Below are positions 39,852 to 50,095 of a DNA stretch of 64,000 bases, in pieces. Location of the stretch: the NCBI GenBank assembly GCA_013076295.1, contig RQOL01000618.1, positions 4,588,001 to 4,652,000 of the forward strand, given 5' to 3'. Position numbers and translations under genes: made by a program. Within the stretch, counting starts at the first letter, position 1. Every line of letters begins with the position of its first letter. The notes below the pieces were generated by a model that was not told where the DNA came from, made no database searches, and saw only the letters and a list, made by a program, of their open reading frames with translations. Origin of the DNA: Sanderia malayensis. Lineage: Eukaryota > Cnidaria > Scyphozoa > Semaeostomeae > Pelagiidae.

Positions 39852-42638
39852 TCACTTGTTTGTCGAGTCTTCGCATTTCTCGTCACTTGGGTTGTTTATG
39901 CATTGAAGTAACTTCCTCTGGATTTCTGGGGTGCGTTGACTACCAAGGTCAAAACCAGCTTTTTTCATGGTCACCTTGTTGTAATCATCAAACAGATTGA
40001 TTCTCCTTGCAAGTAACTCAGTGAGATCAACAACTGTTTCACCGTAATCATTCAAAATCTTCTCCACTCCACGCAAAGAGTGAATCCAACTTTCTGATTT
40101 TTGATTTTCCTGTGGAAATTTTGGAACATTTACAAAAACCAGCTGCCAGGGCATGGTATCATTAATCTTTTGAAGCTGCATTCGATGACTCTTGCTGTCA
40201 ATCTTGCAATCGTTGATGAAACTGTTTCTCAAAACTATGGCATCATTTTGTCCTGCTCCCAAATCAATTTCGGTTTTCTTTGTGACTTCCTGCAACGGGC
40301 AAAGTAGATACATCAGATCATCTTTATCAGTGCCACCCCTATCTCCATCAAACTGTGTGGTCAATTTCCGGCCGCTGTAAAATATGACATCCAATTCATT
40401 TATTATAGTCCGAGGTGCCATGCATGAACCAGATTGCGTGCTTGACATAATTTGCAAAGGACATTTTGTGTGGGCCACAACTGTAGCCAAAAGTGCCTTT
40501 GTTGAGCCTCCGCCCTTGCCGTCTCCACCAGAGCATCCTGTTCTCTTTGAGGTAAAAAAATTTTGTTTGTTTTCTTCGTTTTTACTTTTTCCTTGTCTTT
40601 GAGGTCGTCGTCGTCCAAAAATTTGAATTTTCCCGTCCTTGTAAATTATGTCATTTTTCTGAGCACGCATGTCAAAATTTAAAATTTCCAATTCTGGATT
40701 GTAATTTCCACACGCTTCAGCACTTCCTGGAATGCCAGTTGTTGAGTCAACTATCTTGAAATGCCTTGTACGTGATTGCCCAGCCAATTCGTTGATATTT
40801 ATAAAATATTGTGAAATGCCCTTGTACTTTAGAACTGAAAAATCAATCCCATTTTGTCCTGTTCTTTTTGCACCAAGTGTAATCCTGTCTTGAAATGGCG
40901 AACCTAGGACGCTTCCAACATTGGCAACTTTCCCAACGTTATGCTCATTAACGCAATCGCCGAATTCATCTGTCTTGTTGCAAAACTTCAATTCTTCAGT
41001 GTTTGCATCATACTCAATCATTTTCACATCTGAAGATTGAGACATTCCAAAAAATGATAAAGTATTGTAGCCGTCTGCCCCAAGGTCTGCATCGAGAATG
41101 TTTTCAAAATCAGATGTGTAGTCTCCAAGCATACCGTCTATCCCCAACGCGTCGTTTCCTCGGCCAGTCTTAACGACAATTTTTTCGTTCTCGTTGATGT
41201 TTTTCATTTTTCCTATGTTAATAATGTCAATGTACGGCAAATCTCTTGTGGTTTTCTGGTCAACTCTAATGTTAATGCCTTTAACAACTATGTTCCGGTC
41301 AACGTTTAGATGAGAGTGTTTTTGCACAGCATCAGTATTGACCATCACTATTGATCCACCATAAGCTTGATCGGGAATGGATTGCTCTCCGGGGTTTTTT
41401 GTTGATTGCTCATTTCTCGTTAACCCATAGAATGGAAATCCGAGTTTGTAGTTATCTTCAATAAGCATGGTTTTTCGTCCTTCAACTAAGTAGGAACAAA
41501 AAGAGTTGCTATTTGCAGTCCCCAACTGCTTTGGCTCCTCGCATTTCATGTTGAATACCTTCTTCTCGCGATCCCCCAGGTTCTTTGTGCCAAACTCTAT
41601 TTTTAAGTCAAGATCGTTCCAGTTAGGTAATTGACCTTGATTGACAACGTACGTGTCAAATCTGGTAAAATCATGATTCAGAAAAAATGTATGAGCAGTG
41701 AACAACTGCTGTCGTGAATATGTATCCAAAGCCATCATCATTTCAAATTTTTCTGCTCGCTGAATTGCTGAAGGGTCAGTTGCTGGCGGTAATTTCCAGA
41801 AAAGTTCAACCAAAGTGGCTCCAATTGCAAACACTAGGCCAACAACTGCACCAATGGGGCCAAAAGCTCCAAGAGCACTTGATGCAGGAAGAAGTGCAGC
41901 ACAAAAAGAGCCAATACCGAACAATCCTGAAGCTATTCCAAGAGAAGCTGAAACTATTCCTGGGTAGTTGCATGGCATACCTTTGGTATTACAAGTTTTA
42001 GCTTCCTGTACTATTGTATTTATATCCAATGAAACTCCAACAATGTCGAATATAGGGCCCAGAACATCTACTATATGCTTTACTTTTAGATAATGCTTTG
42101 CTCTGTTCAGTTGCTTCAAGGATTCCAAGTGTGGGTGAGTCACCAGCGCGCTTCTAACATCGTTGGCGAAAGCATCATACACATCGCTTTGCTTTCTCTT
42201 TAACTGATTCAGTAGCCTCTTTACATCATTGTCGTTACTCAAATCATCCAACTGGTTGGTGAGAGCTATCCTGATTTGCTCATTGTAGTTTCTCCAAGCG
42301 GTTCTTGTTGCTCTGAACGTTGCCCTTTTAGACATGTGATCAGCAATGGCTTGAACTGTGGGCACCAGGACACCACCGCCAATATCCCGGACAGCCAGTG
42401 TGACAATAGCCATATCCAGTGTCTCTTTTACTGTCTCGTGATCCTCACCCCTCAACAGCTGCGAAGATGCAGATATTATCATTGATCGGGATATAGTTCC
42501 AAGGCCGACATTAGTCACATGCGTTGGCAAATTCAACTTTTTTGACACTTTTTCAAGAATTTCAGCAGCAGGGTGTCTAGCCCAAGCCTTACTACCAATC
42601 CAGATCACCATCACTAGCAGAAGGATGTTTTTGCTCAT
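39852..42638 (-). CDS. 928-residue secreted protein with hydrophobic hairpin and beta-roll-like repeats
   Basis: Uninterrupted ORF. The start at 42638 is supported by a signal peptide (residues 1-20, cleavage after SKAWA). About 20 nt upstream on the minus strand, a polypyrimidine tract plus AACAG looks like an acceptor, so a 5' UTR intron is likely. Residues ~25-225 are mostly helical. Residues ~227-280 form a long Gly/Ala/Ile-rich hydrophobic hairpin (GIASGLFGIGSFCAALLPAS ... GPIGAVVGLVFAIGATLVEL). From ~480 on come Gly-Asp motifs recalling RTX-type calcium-binding beta-rolls: TGRGNDALGIDG, ILDADLGADGYNTLSFFG, VGSVLGSPFQDRITLG and a later IDLGAGQNDAIVL. The C-terminal ~200 residues are unassigned; a basic Gly-rich loop (GKGGGSTK) precedes them. 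A secreted pore-forming or toxin-like protein is an inference from architecture only. An adhesive or matrix protein is also possible. No internal introns, which could mean retrocopy or lateral origin. Confidence 0.8.
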   Translation of the reverse strand: MSKNILLLVMVIWIGSKAWARHPAAEILEKVSKKLNLPTHVTNVGLGTISRSMIISASSQLLRGEDHETVKETLDMAIVTLAVRDIGGGVLVPTVQAIADHMSKRATFRATRTAWRNYNEQIRIALTNQLDDLSNDNDVKRLLNQLKRKQSDVYDAFANDVRSALVTHPHLESLKQLNRAKHYLKVKHIVDVLGPIFDIVGVSLDINTIVQEAKTCNTKGMPCNYPGIVSASLGIASGLFGIGSFCAALLPASSALGAFGPIGAVVGLVFAIGATLVELFWKLPPATDPSAIQRAEKFEMMMALDTYSRQQLFTAHTFFLNHDFTRFDTYVVNQGQLPNWNDLDLKIEFGTKNLGDREKKVFNMKCEEPKQLGTANSNSFCSYLVEGRKTMLIEDNYKLGFPFYGLTRNEQSTKNPGEQSIPDQAYGGSIVMVNTDAVQKHSHLNVDRNIVVKGINIRVDQKTTRDLPYIDIINIGKMKNINENEKIVVKTGRGNDALGIDGMLGDYTSDFENILDADLGADGYNTLSFFGMSQSSDVKMIEYDANTEELKFCNKTDEFGDCVNEHNVGKVANVGSVLGSPFQDRITLGAKRTGQNGIDFSVLKYKGISQYFININELAGQSRTRHFKIVDSTTGIPGSAEACGNYNPELEILNFDMRAQKNDIIYKDGKIQIFGRRRPQRQGKSKNEENKQNFFTSKRTGCSGGDGKGGGSTKALLATVVAHTKCPLQIMSSTQSGSCMAPRTIINELDVIFYSGRKLTTQFDGDRGGTDKDDLMYLLCPLQEVTKKTEIDLGAGQNDAIVLRNSFINDCKIDSKSHRMQLQKINDTMPWQLVFVNVPKFPQENQKSESWIHSLRGVEKILNDYGETVVDLTELLARRINLFDDYNKVTMKKAGFDLGSQRTPEIQRKLLQCINNPSDEKCEDSTNK

Positions 42639-42808
42639 CTTTGGTATCAGTTGTCTGTTAAGAAAAACAAGATCAAAGTTTCAAATCTTTGCTGTCTTGA
42701 AAAAGACATTTATAAGGAAATTAGCTTTTTGTGCAAAAATTGGCAAATTACAAGCAAAAAATCTTGAAATGCTATTCCGTTATATCCGCTGCGTACCCAG
42801 TTTTCCTA

Positions 42809-42908
42809 GCCTGCGTGCAGACCAATGATATAAAGGTTATATCATTGGTGCAGACTTGACAGGTTTATAAATTTGTAATACACAAACCAGTCGAGTCTGC
42901 ACGCAGGC
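42809..42908. mobile_element. 100-bp palindromic MITE, TA duplication
   Basis: GCCTGCGTGCAGAC on the left and GTCTGCACGCAGGC on the right, flanked by TA at 42807-42808 and 42909-42910. An inner hairpin ATGATATAAAGGTTATATCAT lies next to the left arm. Confidence 0.85.
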
Positions 42909-42910
42909 TA

Positions 42911-43096
42911 AGTTTCCCGACCTACTCGTTTTTCATTCAAAGACGGGCATTTTAACCCCGTGAAAAAGGTAAAAAAAAAAATCAAATTTCGAAATTTAAA
43001 CGCTGGATTGCCTTCTCTGGTGACACAAAACATATAGAAAAGAAAAAAAAATTGCTCGTCAGTGGCCCTTTAAGAGAGTATTTTAATGAAGGAGCT
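42911..43096. other. Intergenic with a MITE-like end
   Basis: AAATTTCGAAATTTAAACGC and GTGGCCCTTTAAGAGAG resemble inner and outer parts of the TTAA element at 61426-63146. This is probably a solo or degraded end of that family. Confidence 0.35.
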
Positions 43097-43105
43097 CAGG
43101 AGCCT

Positions 43106-44580
43106 GGTCGGCACTAGATCATAGGCTAGATCTTTACATGATGTAATAGCACGTGAGGAACAGGCATGCGCAATAAAGATAACTTTAGACTTAAAACTTT
43201 TCTCTTAACATAAATTTAGGCCCATTCTCTTAGTTAAATGTTTCCCACAATTAAAAGTCCCTTGAAAGTCAATTGAAACAAAGTCAAGTATCAATATTTT
43301 TACCTTCAACTTCCAATAGTTTTAACATAAATCAACTAGTTCACCACTCTTTAAGTTTCATTGAATTTACCACTGCTTCGAAAACCAAAAGCTAGCCAAA
43401 GCAGTCCCATTGTGCAGGCTTATCATAAGCAAGATTTAGATTCACCTTCAAAAGAGGATTCGCAAATGGCTTAACACATTGTACGCCTGAATTGGAACTT
43501 CAAGATATTGTACACCTGAATTGGAACTTCAAGATTGATAATGGGCTCAGCAGGGGTAGTGCAATTGAGGTAGTGTGTGAAATCATTTGCAAATCCTCCT
43601 TTGAAGGTGAATCTGAATCTTGCTTGCTTATGCCTAGCTTTTGGTTTTCGAAGTGGTGGTGAATTCAATGAAACTTAATTAGTGGTGAACTGGTTGATCT
43701 GTGTTAATAAACTATTGGCAGTTGAAGGTAAAAACTTTGATACTTAACATTGTTTCAATTGACATTTAATTATGGGAAACATTTAACTAAGAGAATGGGC
43801 CTAAATTTATGTCAAGAGAAAAGTTTTAAGTCTAAAGTTATCATTTTTGCGCATGTCTGTTCATCACGTGCTATTGCGTCATGTAAAGATCTAGCCTATG
43901 ATCTGTGCCGACGTAATTTCTCTAACGATTTCTTGACATAAATTTAGGCCAACTCTCTTAGTTAAATGTTGCCCATGATTAAAAGCCAATTGAAACACTC
44001 TTAAGTATCAAAGTTTCTACCTTCAACTGCCAATAATTTAATAAAATAAATCAACCAGTCCACCACTCTTTAAGTTTCACTTATCTTACCACCACTTCGG
44101 AAACTAAAAGCAAGGCAAGCCTATCATAAGCAATATTCAGATTCACCTTCAAAAGAGGATTCGCAAATGACTTCACACACTGTACCCCGAGCCCATTAAC
44201 AATCTTGAAGTTCCATTTCAGTGGTATAGTGTGTGAAGTCATTTGCGAAAACTTTTTTGAAAGTGAATCTGAGTCTTGCTTATGATAGGCCTGCCTAGCT
44301 TTTGGTTTTCGAAGTAGTGGTAAATTAAATGAAACTTAAACAGTGGTGAACTGGTTGATTTATGTTATTAAATTATTGGCAGTTTAAGGTAAAAATTTTG
44401 ATACTTAACATTATTTCAATTGGCTTTTAATTATGGGAAACATTTAACTAAGAGAGTGGGCCTAAATTTATGTCGAGAGATTTATGTTGAGAAAAGTCTA
44501 AAATTGGCCTTATCGCGCATGTCTGTTCTTCACGTGCTAATACGTCATGTACAGATCTAGCCTATGATCTAGTGCCGACC
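43106..44580. mobile_element. Tandem double-foldback element, 9-bp duplication (Mutator-like)
   Basis: Ends GGTCGGCACTAGATCATAGG and its inverse are flanked by CAGGAGCCT at 43097-43105 and 44581-44589 (exact 9 bp). Inside are two successive palindromes, about 43106-43915 and 43916-44580. In each, the left arm (e.g. CATAAATTTAGGCCCATTCT) is repeated inverted on the right arm (AGAATGGGCCTAAATTTATG). The four arms are thus diverged copies of one ~400-bp sequence. Long TIRs and a 9-bp target duplication are typical of Mutator-like elements. No transposase. Confidence 0.85.
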
Positions 44581-44670
44581 CAGGAGCCTTGCGCCCATGG
44601 AGCCAAATATCCCGAACGAGATAGTCGGGTTTGCGTGGAATTCTAGTTTCAAGTTTCTTTGCCTTATCTA

Positions 44671-45215
44671 CCGGATGTCCCAAAAAACATTACATTGGTT
44701 TTGCAAATATAATGCAAAAACGAGTGTACGATTCTTTTTGCAAACGCAACCAGCAGATAGTCTAATAACATACGAGCAACTTGAGACCTCTTTTATTAGA
44801 AACGCAAATGTAGCAGTTACAATATTGCTGTGGATGTCCAAAATTTATTTTCAGTGAAAACAACTCGCTTTGCCATTGAAGCGTTTTAGGCTTTTCAATA
44901 AAAGTGTCATAAATTTCAAGTAGGTTTCTAGATTTCTAGAACTTGAAAACTACCTTTTGTTTGCTTTTAAGAAATTTTGGAAGGATCGTTTCTTTTGCTG
45001 AATCATAGATTTGAAAAACGCTAACTGGCCGACCTGGAATAGATGACACTTTTTAGTGCAAGGCCTAAAACGTTTCAATGGCCAAACACGTTGCTTTCAA
45101 TGCAAATAGGTTTCGGGAAATGCACAGCTAAATTATTATCATGTTTATCATATGATCATATCACGTTTTTGCATCATAATTGCAAAACCAATTTAAGGTG
45201 TTTTGGGACACCTGG
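44671..45215. mobile_element. MITE with CCGGGTGTCCC ends, TA duplication
   Basis: Left CCGGATGTCCCAAAAAACAT and right (inverse) CCAGGTGTCCCAAAACACCT. Homology continues inward over about 50 bp (ATTGGTTTTGCAA ... ATGCAAAAACG). TA flanks both sides (44669-44670, 45216-45217). The same terminus occurs at 38753, 50728 and 60000. Confidence 0.82.
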
Positions 45216-45217
45216 TA

Positions 45218-46436
45218 AATACAGATAAACATAGAGGACGATTTCTAATTTTGAAAGCAATGAGATACCAGCTTAGAGCCCTTTCAAACATTAGCTACGC
45301 AAAGCTTCAGGGGTGGGTCTTGTTCATTTTATCGTGCCGTCACGCTGGGTGCTTTTTGTTCTTCTTTATGAAGCGTTACAAAGAGGGGGGGGGGGTTTGG
45401 GGGTAAAAATTTGCATTTTACCATGACATAATTATTGAACGGCTAAATATATTCAAGGTCAATATAAACGATCAGAACTGCTGACCATTGGGATCGTGTT
45501 CTCCTGAAACAAGGAATTGGTGACTTCCTGCAGAACGAGTACTCAAATTTTCCGAACATGCCAGGAGCGACAGAAACGTTCTACTGTTTTTCAGGTTACC
45601 AAAAATCGTACATGGAATAAGATACGTAAATTTGTTTTTGGCGATTTTTTACCTTTAATGCTTGCGTTATAAACAATTTTCGAAAAACTGTGATATTTCC
45701 AAAAGCGCAAAATCCTTGAAAAACTTTGATTAAGTTCCAGAAAATTGAAAAGACACGGGCATTTAAAACGTTGAGAATATTTTGGTCTCTGAATAAAAAT
45801 TTTTAACTTCTTTTCAGAGACTTCAATTCCACATTCTCGTGTACCAAGCCAAGGGAATGCCTTGGCATGAAAAATAATCTGCATCAATGCTGTTAAGTAT
45901 CAAATGCTGTTAAGTATCAAATTTATTGCCCTTCTCACGAATTAGGAAAGCTTCCCGCAAAAAACATTTCAATAAGCAATGAAACAAGCAGCCTTCAGTT
46001 CTTGACATAACGATTGCAAAAAGAGTTTGATAGAAGTGTTGTGTGGGTCGTTGTTTAATTACAATTGTTATCTTGTATTTGACACGTATTTGTTTGCAGT
46101 ATTGTTAAGTATGAGCGTGGTTGGCTGGTGCACCCGCTTAAAAGTGTGAAGGCGCGTGCCAATCCACACTAGGGTCCCAGGTGCACAAGAATGAAGCACC
46201 ATGTCACCACGCTTGTTTTGATTATTATTGTGAACATAAATAGAGTAAAATGAGAAGTTTAAGGTAGAGGGTCTGAAGACAAGTGGTACAGTGGCGGCCT
46301 TCGGGTCAGCCGTACCGCAAGACAAAAAGTTCGTTCTCTTTATTGCGTCAAACCTTAGTAGACAGGGAATTTCTCTGAGCAATCTAGCAAATTGGGTAAC
46401 CGAATTTTTTGAAGTGGTTCCTACCTCTTTGATGTC
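45218..46436. other. Intergenic, no gene recognised
   Basis: A run of 12 G lies near 45385. No TIR, RNA gene or coding similarity was found. The plus strand 46291-46490 is open (GSAVPQDKKFVLFIASNLSR) into the palindrome, but no family was recognised. Confidence 0.35.
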
Positions 46437-47034
46437 TGAGGGTCATTTTAAGCGTTTGGCACATTCTGAAAAATCAATGGTTGTCATGTGACTGACCACG
46501 TGGTCACATCACGGTCACAAAAAAAATTTTTGTTTTATTTTTAAAAGATTAATATATCATTCGAAAGAGCGTGAAGAGCCGAGTAAATAATTATAAAGCA
46601 CATTAGCTCTCAGGCTTACCTGTTTGGAGTTATAGTCATTTTAAATCGCCGAATGGGCCAAAACTGGTTTTCCGAAAAAATGTTACAGTTGTTTCTCTCA
46701 AAAGTATTACATAACTAAAGTTCTTTGTAAGCTGCTGCCACAAGCACTTTTGAAAATTAAAACATTAAAATCATGTATTTAGCAGGAAAAATAATCAAAA
46801 CTCTATAAACACGATAGTTTTATCAAGATTAAGGCAGCCATTCATCCATCAATTCTTCGCTCGAAAAAAAATCGGACATTTCCCACTTACTATTGGTATC
46901 AATATCTGAAACATCGGTGGTCTCTATTGCTCACTTCCATATCGCCATCGTAAATGGTCTCTGGGTCAGGAAATGATTCTTATTTTGCAATTTAGACTTT
47001 GATTTTCACTTCGGCATAGGCATATCTGTGTCAG

Positions 47035-47694
47035 TGTCAGTCATCTCCATATCGCCATCTTCATCTTCCTCTTCAACCGTCTTCATTTTTGCGTTTCTTT
47101 GCCTTATTCAGTCATGGAGAATTTGATAGTTGGCACGCCTGATCGCCCGTTCAGTTGTCGATGTCATCTGACTTTAGATTTCAATCCCGGCCCAAGTATT
47201 GCAAAAGGTTGCACTTTGCTGGATCGTTTAAAAGTTTCTTAAAGACTTTTACCTTCCAGCCTTGAAAAAGTAAGATGTGGTATCGCATCCAGTTATTACG
47301 TGCATTGCAGGTAGCGCTTGACAGATATCAGGCCCTAAGAATTCACAAATAACACCTATGTCTGCGTATTTATCTTGGTCGTATTTAAAAGCCATTTCTT
47401 TCCTGGAGAGCACATTGAGTAAGTCCACACAAGCAGAACCAAAACATCAGTGTCTTTGGAGACAATTACTACATCACTTTCTTCAAGAGATGCATGCAAA
47501 GCGAAACGGGTGTCGGCTTCTTCGTGGTTACACCAGTACGTGAGTTCCATTGTGCTAAACTGTGAGACTTTTGCATGATTAATTGCAAAAGTCTCACAGT
47601 TTAGCCGTGTTTGGTTGGAATGATTAATGGTACATATCAGCAGAAAAGTGCAAAGCTGGGACAAAAAGAGATCGCGGGGAAACTGGCCTTGCAT
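47035..47694 (-). pseudogene. PIN/FEN-like nuclease-family pseudogene, left-arm copy
   Basis: The minus strand contains LTYWCNHEEADTRFALHASL and DVVIVSKDTDVLVLLVW, an acidic EEADTR plus DTDVLVL pattern like XPG-I/PIN nucleases. After a frameshift comes KYADIGVICEFLGPDICQAL, then HVITGCDTTSYFFKAG (compare the GCD helix-hairpin motif of FEN-type nucleases). The tail is acidic (VEEEDEDGDMEMTDTDTDMP). The frameshift after KKW is shared with the right-arm copy. Confidence 0.55.
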
Positions 47695-48375
47695 CTAAGC
47701 TGGAAGGGTTTTGACCAACATATGCCGAAAGGATTGACGTGGAATGAGTTTTTAAGAAATCAAAGCAACAAGACAGAACTTATTACAGTATTTTAGGTGG
47801 TTACAGGTGTAACCACGAAGAATAATTATACAGAGTATAATTAAATAATAAGTTTCGCTTCGCTTTAACGCTCGTTTGGCATTGCATGCATTTCTTGAAG
47901 AAAGTGATGTAGTAATTGTCTCCAAAGACACTGATGTTTTGGTTCTGCTTGTGTGGACTTACTCAATGTGCTCTCCAGGAAAGAAATGGCTTTTAAATAC
48001 GACCAAGATAAATACGCAGACATAGGTGTTATTTGTGAATTCTTAGGGCCTGATATTTGTCAAGCGCTACCTGCAATGCACGTAATAACTGGATGCGATA
48101 CCACATCTTACTTTTTCAAGGCTGGAAGGTAAAAGTCTTTAAGAAACTTTTAAACGATCCAGCAAAGTGCAACCTTTTGCAATACTTGGGCCGGGATTGA
48201 AATCTAAAGTCAGATGACATCGACAACTGAACGGGCGATCAGGCGTGCCAACTATCAAATTCTCCATGACTGAATAAGGCAAAGAAACGCAAAAATGAAG
48301 ACGGTTGAAGAGGAAGATGAAGATGGCGATATGGAGATGACTGACACTGACACAGATATGCCTATGCCGAAGTGA
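47611..48375 (+). pseudogene. PIN/FEN-like nuclease-family pseudogene, loop plus right-arm copy
   Basis: It starts in the loop with GTYQQKSAKLGQKEIAGKLA and GLTWNEFLRNQSNKTELITV. After a disrupted segment (47797-47890) it continues in the right arm with SDVVIVSKDTDVLVLLVW and YADIGVICEFLGPDICQAL, GCDTTSYFFKAG and KVFKKLLNDPAKCNLLQYLG, ending with the acidic tail and TGA at 48373-48375. It has more upstream sequence than the left copy, so the left arm is probably the duplicate. Function of the family is unknown; nuclease fold is inferred from motif spacing. Confidence 0.55.
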
Positions 48376-48944
48376 AAATCAAAGTCTAAATTGCAAAATA
48401 AGAATCATTTCCTGACCCAGAGACCATTTACGATGGCGATATGGAAGTGAGCAATAGAGACCACCGATGTTTCAGATATTGATACCAATAGTAAGTGGGA
48501 AATGTCCGATTTTTTTTCGAGCGAAGAATTGATGGATGAATGGCTGCCTTAATCTTGATAAAACTATCGTGTTTATAGAGTTTTGATTATTTTTCCTGCT
48601 AAATACATGATTTTAATGTTTTAATTTTCAAAAGTGCTTGTGGCAGCAGCTTACAAAGAACTTTAGTTATGTAATACTTTTGAGAGAAACAACTGTAACA
48701 TTTTTTCGGAAAACCAGTTTTGGCCCATTCGGCGATTTAAAATGACTATAACTCCAAACAGGTAAGCCTGAGAGCTAATGTGCTTTATAATTATTTACTC
48801 GGCTCTTCACGCTCTTTCGAATGATATATTAATCTTTTAAAAATAAAACAAAAATTTTTTTTGTGACCGTGATGTGACCACGTGGTCAGTCACATGACAA
48901 CCATTGATTTTTCAGAATGTGCCAAACGCTTAAAATGACCCTCA

Positions 48945-50095
48945 ACTTCTGACTACCGTCCCCAGCTCTGGGGTGGAATCGTAACAGAAACACCTTACGA
49001 CAGAAGCCCAAATTTGTTTTTTCTTTTTGACTAAAGACGCAGAAAGAACAAAGTTGGATACCACATGGGTTTCCGGAAATCTTTTCTGGGTTTGCAGATG
49101 CACATCATATCCTATGAGGCTGAAAGGTATTTTTAAGGCAAAATTCGAAAGATAAATCTAATTTCCCGGAGAGCTCATTGCAATCATGAATGGTCTAGTG
49201 TTGTAGGCGAAAAATTAAACAAGTGAAAACAGCTTCAAAACTCTGTTGGCAAAAGGTCGAAAGTGAAATCTTATATTCCAAAAAAGATAGATTTCGAATT
49301 CGAATACTACTTTAAGTTCCACTATTTCAATTATGTGTCATCAAAACTAACACTTTAACACAATAAATAACTGTTAATAGCATTAATATGATAAAAAATT
49401 CAACAAGAATATAAACAATCTTCAGATTTACGAAAATTAGAAAGCCGAAAACTTTTGCAACAACTGATTTATTCAAAGAGCAATTGGTAGCTTCAAAAGT
49501 ACCTTTTCATTTTCCTCCCTTTTTTCTCTTTCTCTTTTAATTTTTAAATACTGACTTCTTTTCCCACCAACAGTTTGCTGCCAGAAGCACTTTTCTGTTT
49601 CCACAACCAATTATGTACATGCTGCCGCAATATATATACGTTTGGGGTTAAAAATGACACGGGGGCAACTTGGCAAGAGTTTTGAGACGTTGATGGACCA
49701 AATTTAAATCAGGTTTCTATTGCAAGTTTGCTGCAGCTGTAATATTTTCAATATAATTTGGTCAAAGTTAGCAAGATATTGAATTTGTGATCAACAGCTC
49801 TGCAACATCAGTGTTTTATGATAGTGCTTTTGTTTTTTTAGCAATCCAAATGTTGACGTTCTTCAACTTTTGGCATTTTGCCTATTAAAGAAACAGCCCG
49901 GATTTTCTAAAGTTTTTTCAAAGCTCTGCGTTTCCACTTTCGATCTGCCTAAACTATATGTATATTTTATTGTCTTTATCATGTTACATAAACTTTTGCT
50001 AATCAAAATCAATAACCTGGGTTAATCAAAATCAAAAACTTTTGTCGTAAACAAATATTAATTTTGACAGAAGAATGAGCCTGAAAAATGTTTGT
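48945..50095. other. Intergenic, no gene recognised
   Basis: AT-rich with no coding signal. About 49680-49860 resembles 60190-60330 (CAGCATCAGTG...), so it probably belongs to the same repeat family as the modules that follow. Confidence 0.35.

Larger units (their letters stand above)
46437..48944. repeat. 2.5-kb near-perfect palindrome (inverted duplication)
   Basis: The left arm starts TGAGGGTCATTTTAAGCGTT at 46437 and is matched base for base, in reverse complement, by the right arm ending at 48944. Arms of about 1.1 kb run 46437 to ~47540 and ~47807 to 48944, with only scattered differences seen (for example GATATCTG against GATATTTG, and a replacement near 47823-47885). The central ~265 bp contains a smaller hairpin (47558-47604, GCTAAACTGTGAGAC and inverse) and coding-like sequence on the plus strand. 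No target duplication was found. Confidence 0.92.

Noticed and set aside
40101..42485. Several plus-strand ORFs opposite the 928-codon gene
   Set aside because: Short, without domains, and antisense shadows of the long minus-strand frame.
44597..44857. 86-codon plus-strand ORF
   Set aside because: Runs through the TIR of the MITE at 44671 and has no conserved features.
46291..46490. 66-codon ORF GSAVPQDKKFVLFIASNLSR as a gene
   Set aside because: Extends into the palindrome arm where the same codons recur inverted. No family recognised, so it was left as intergenic.
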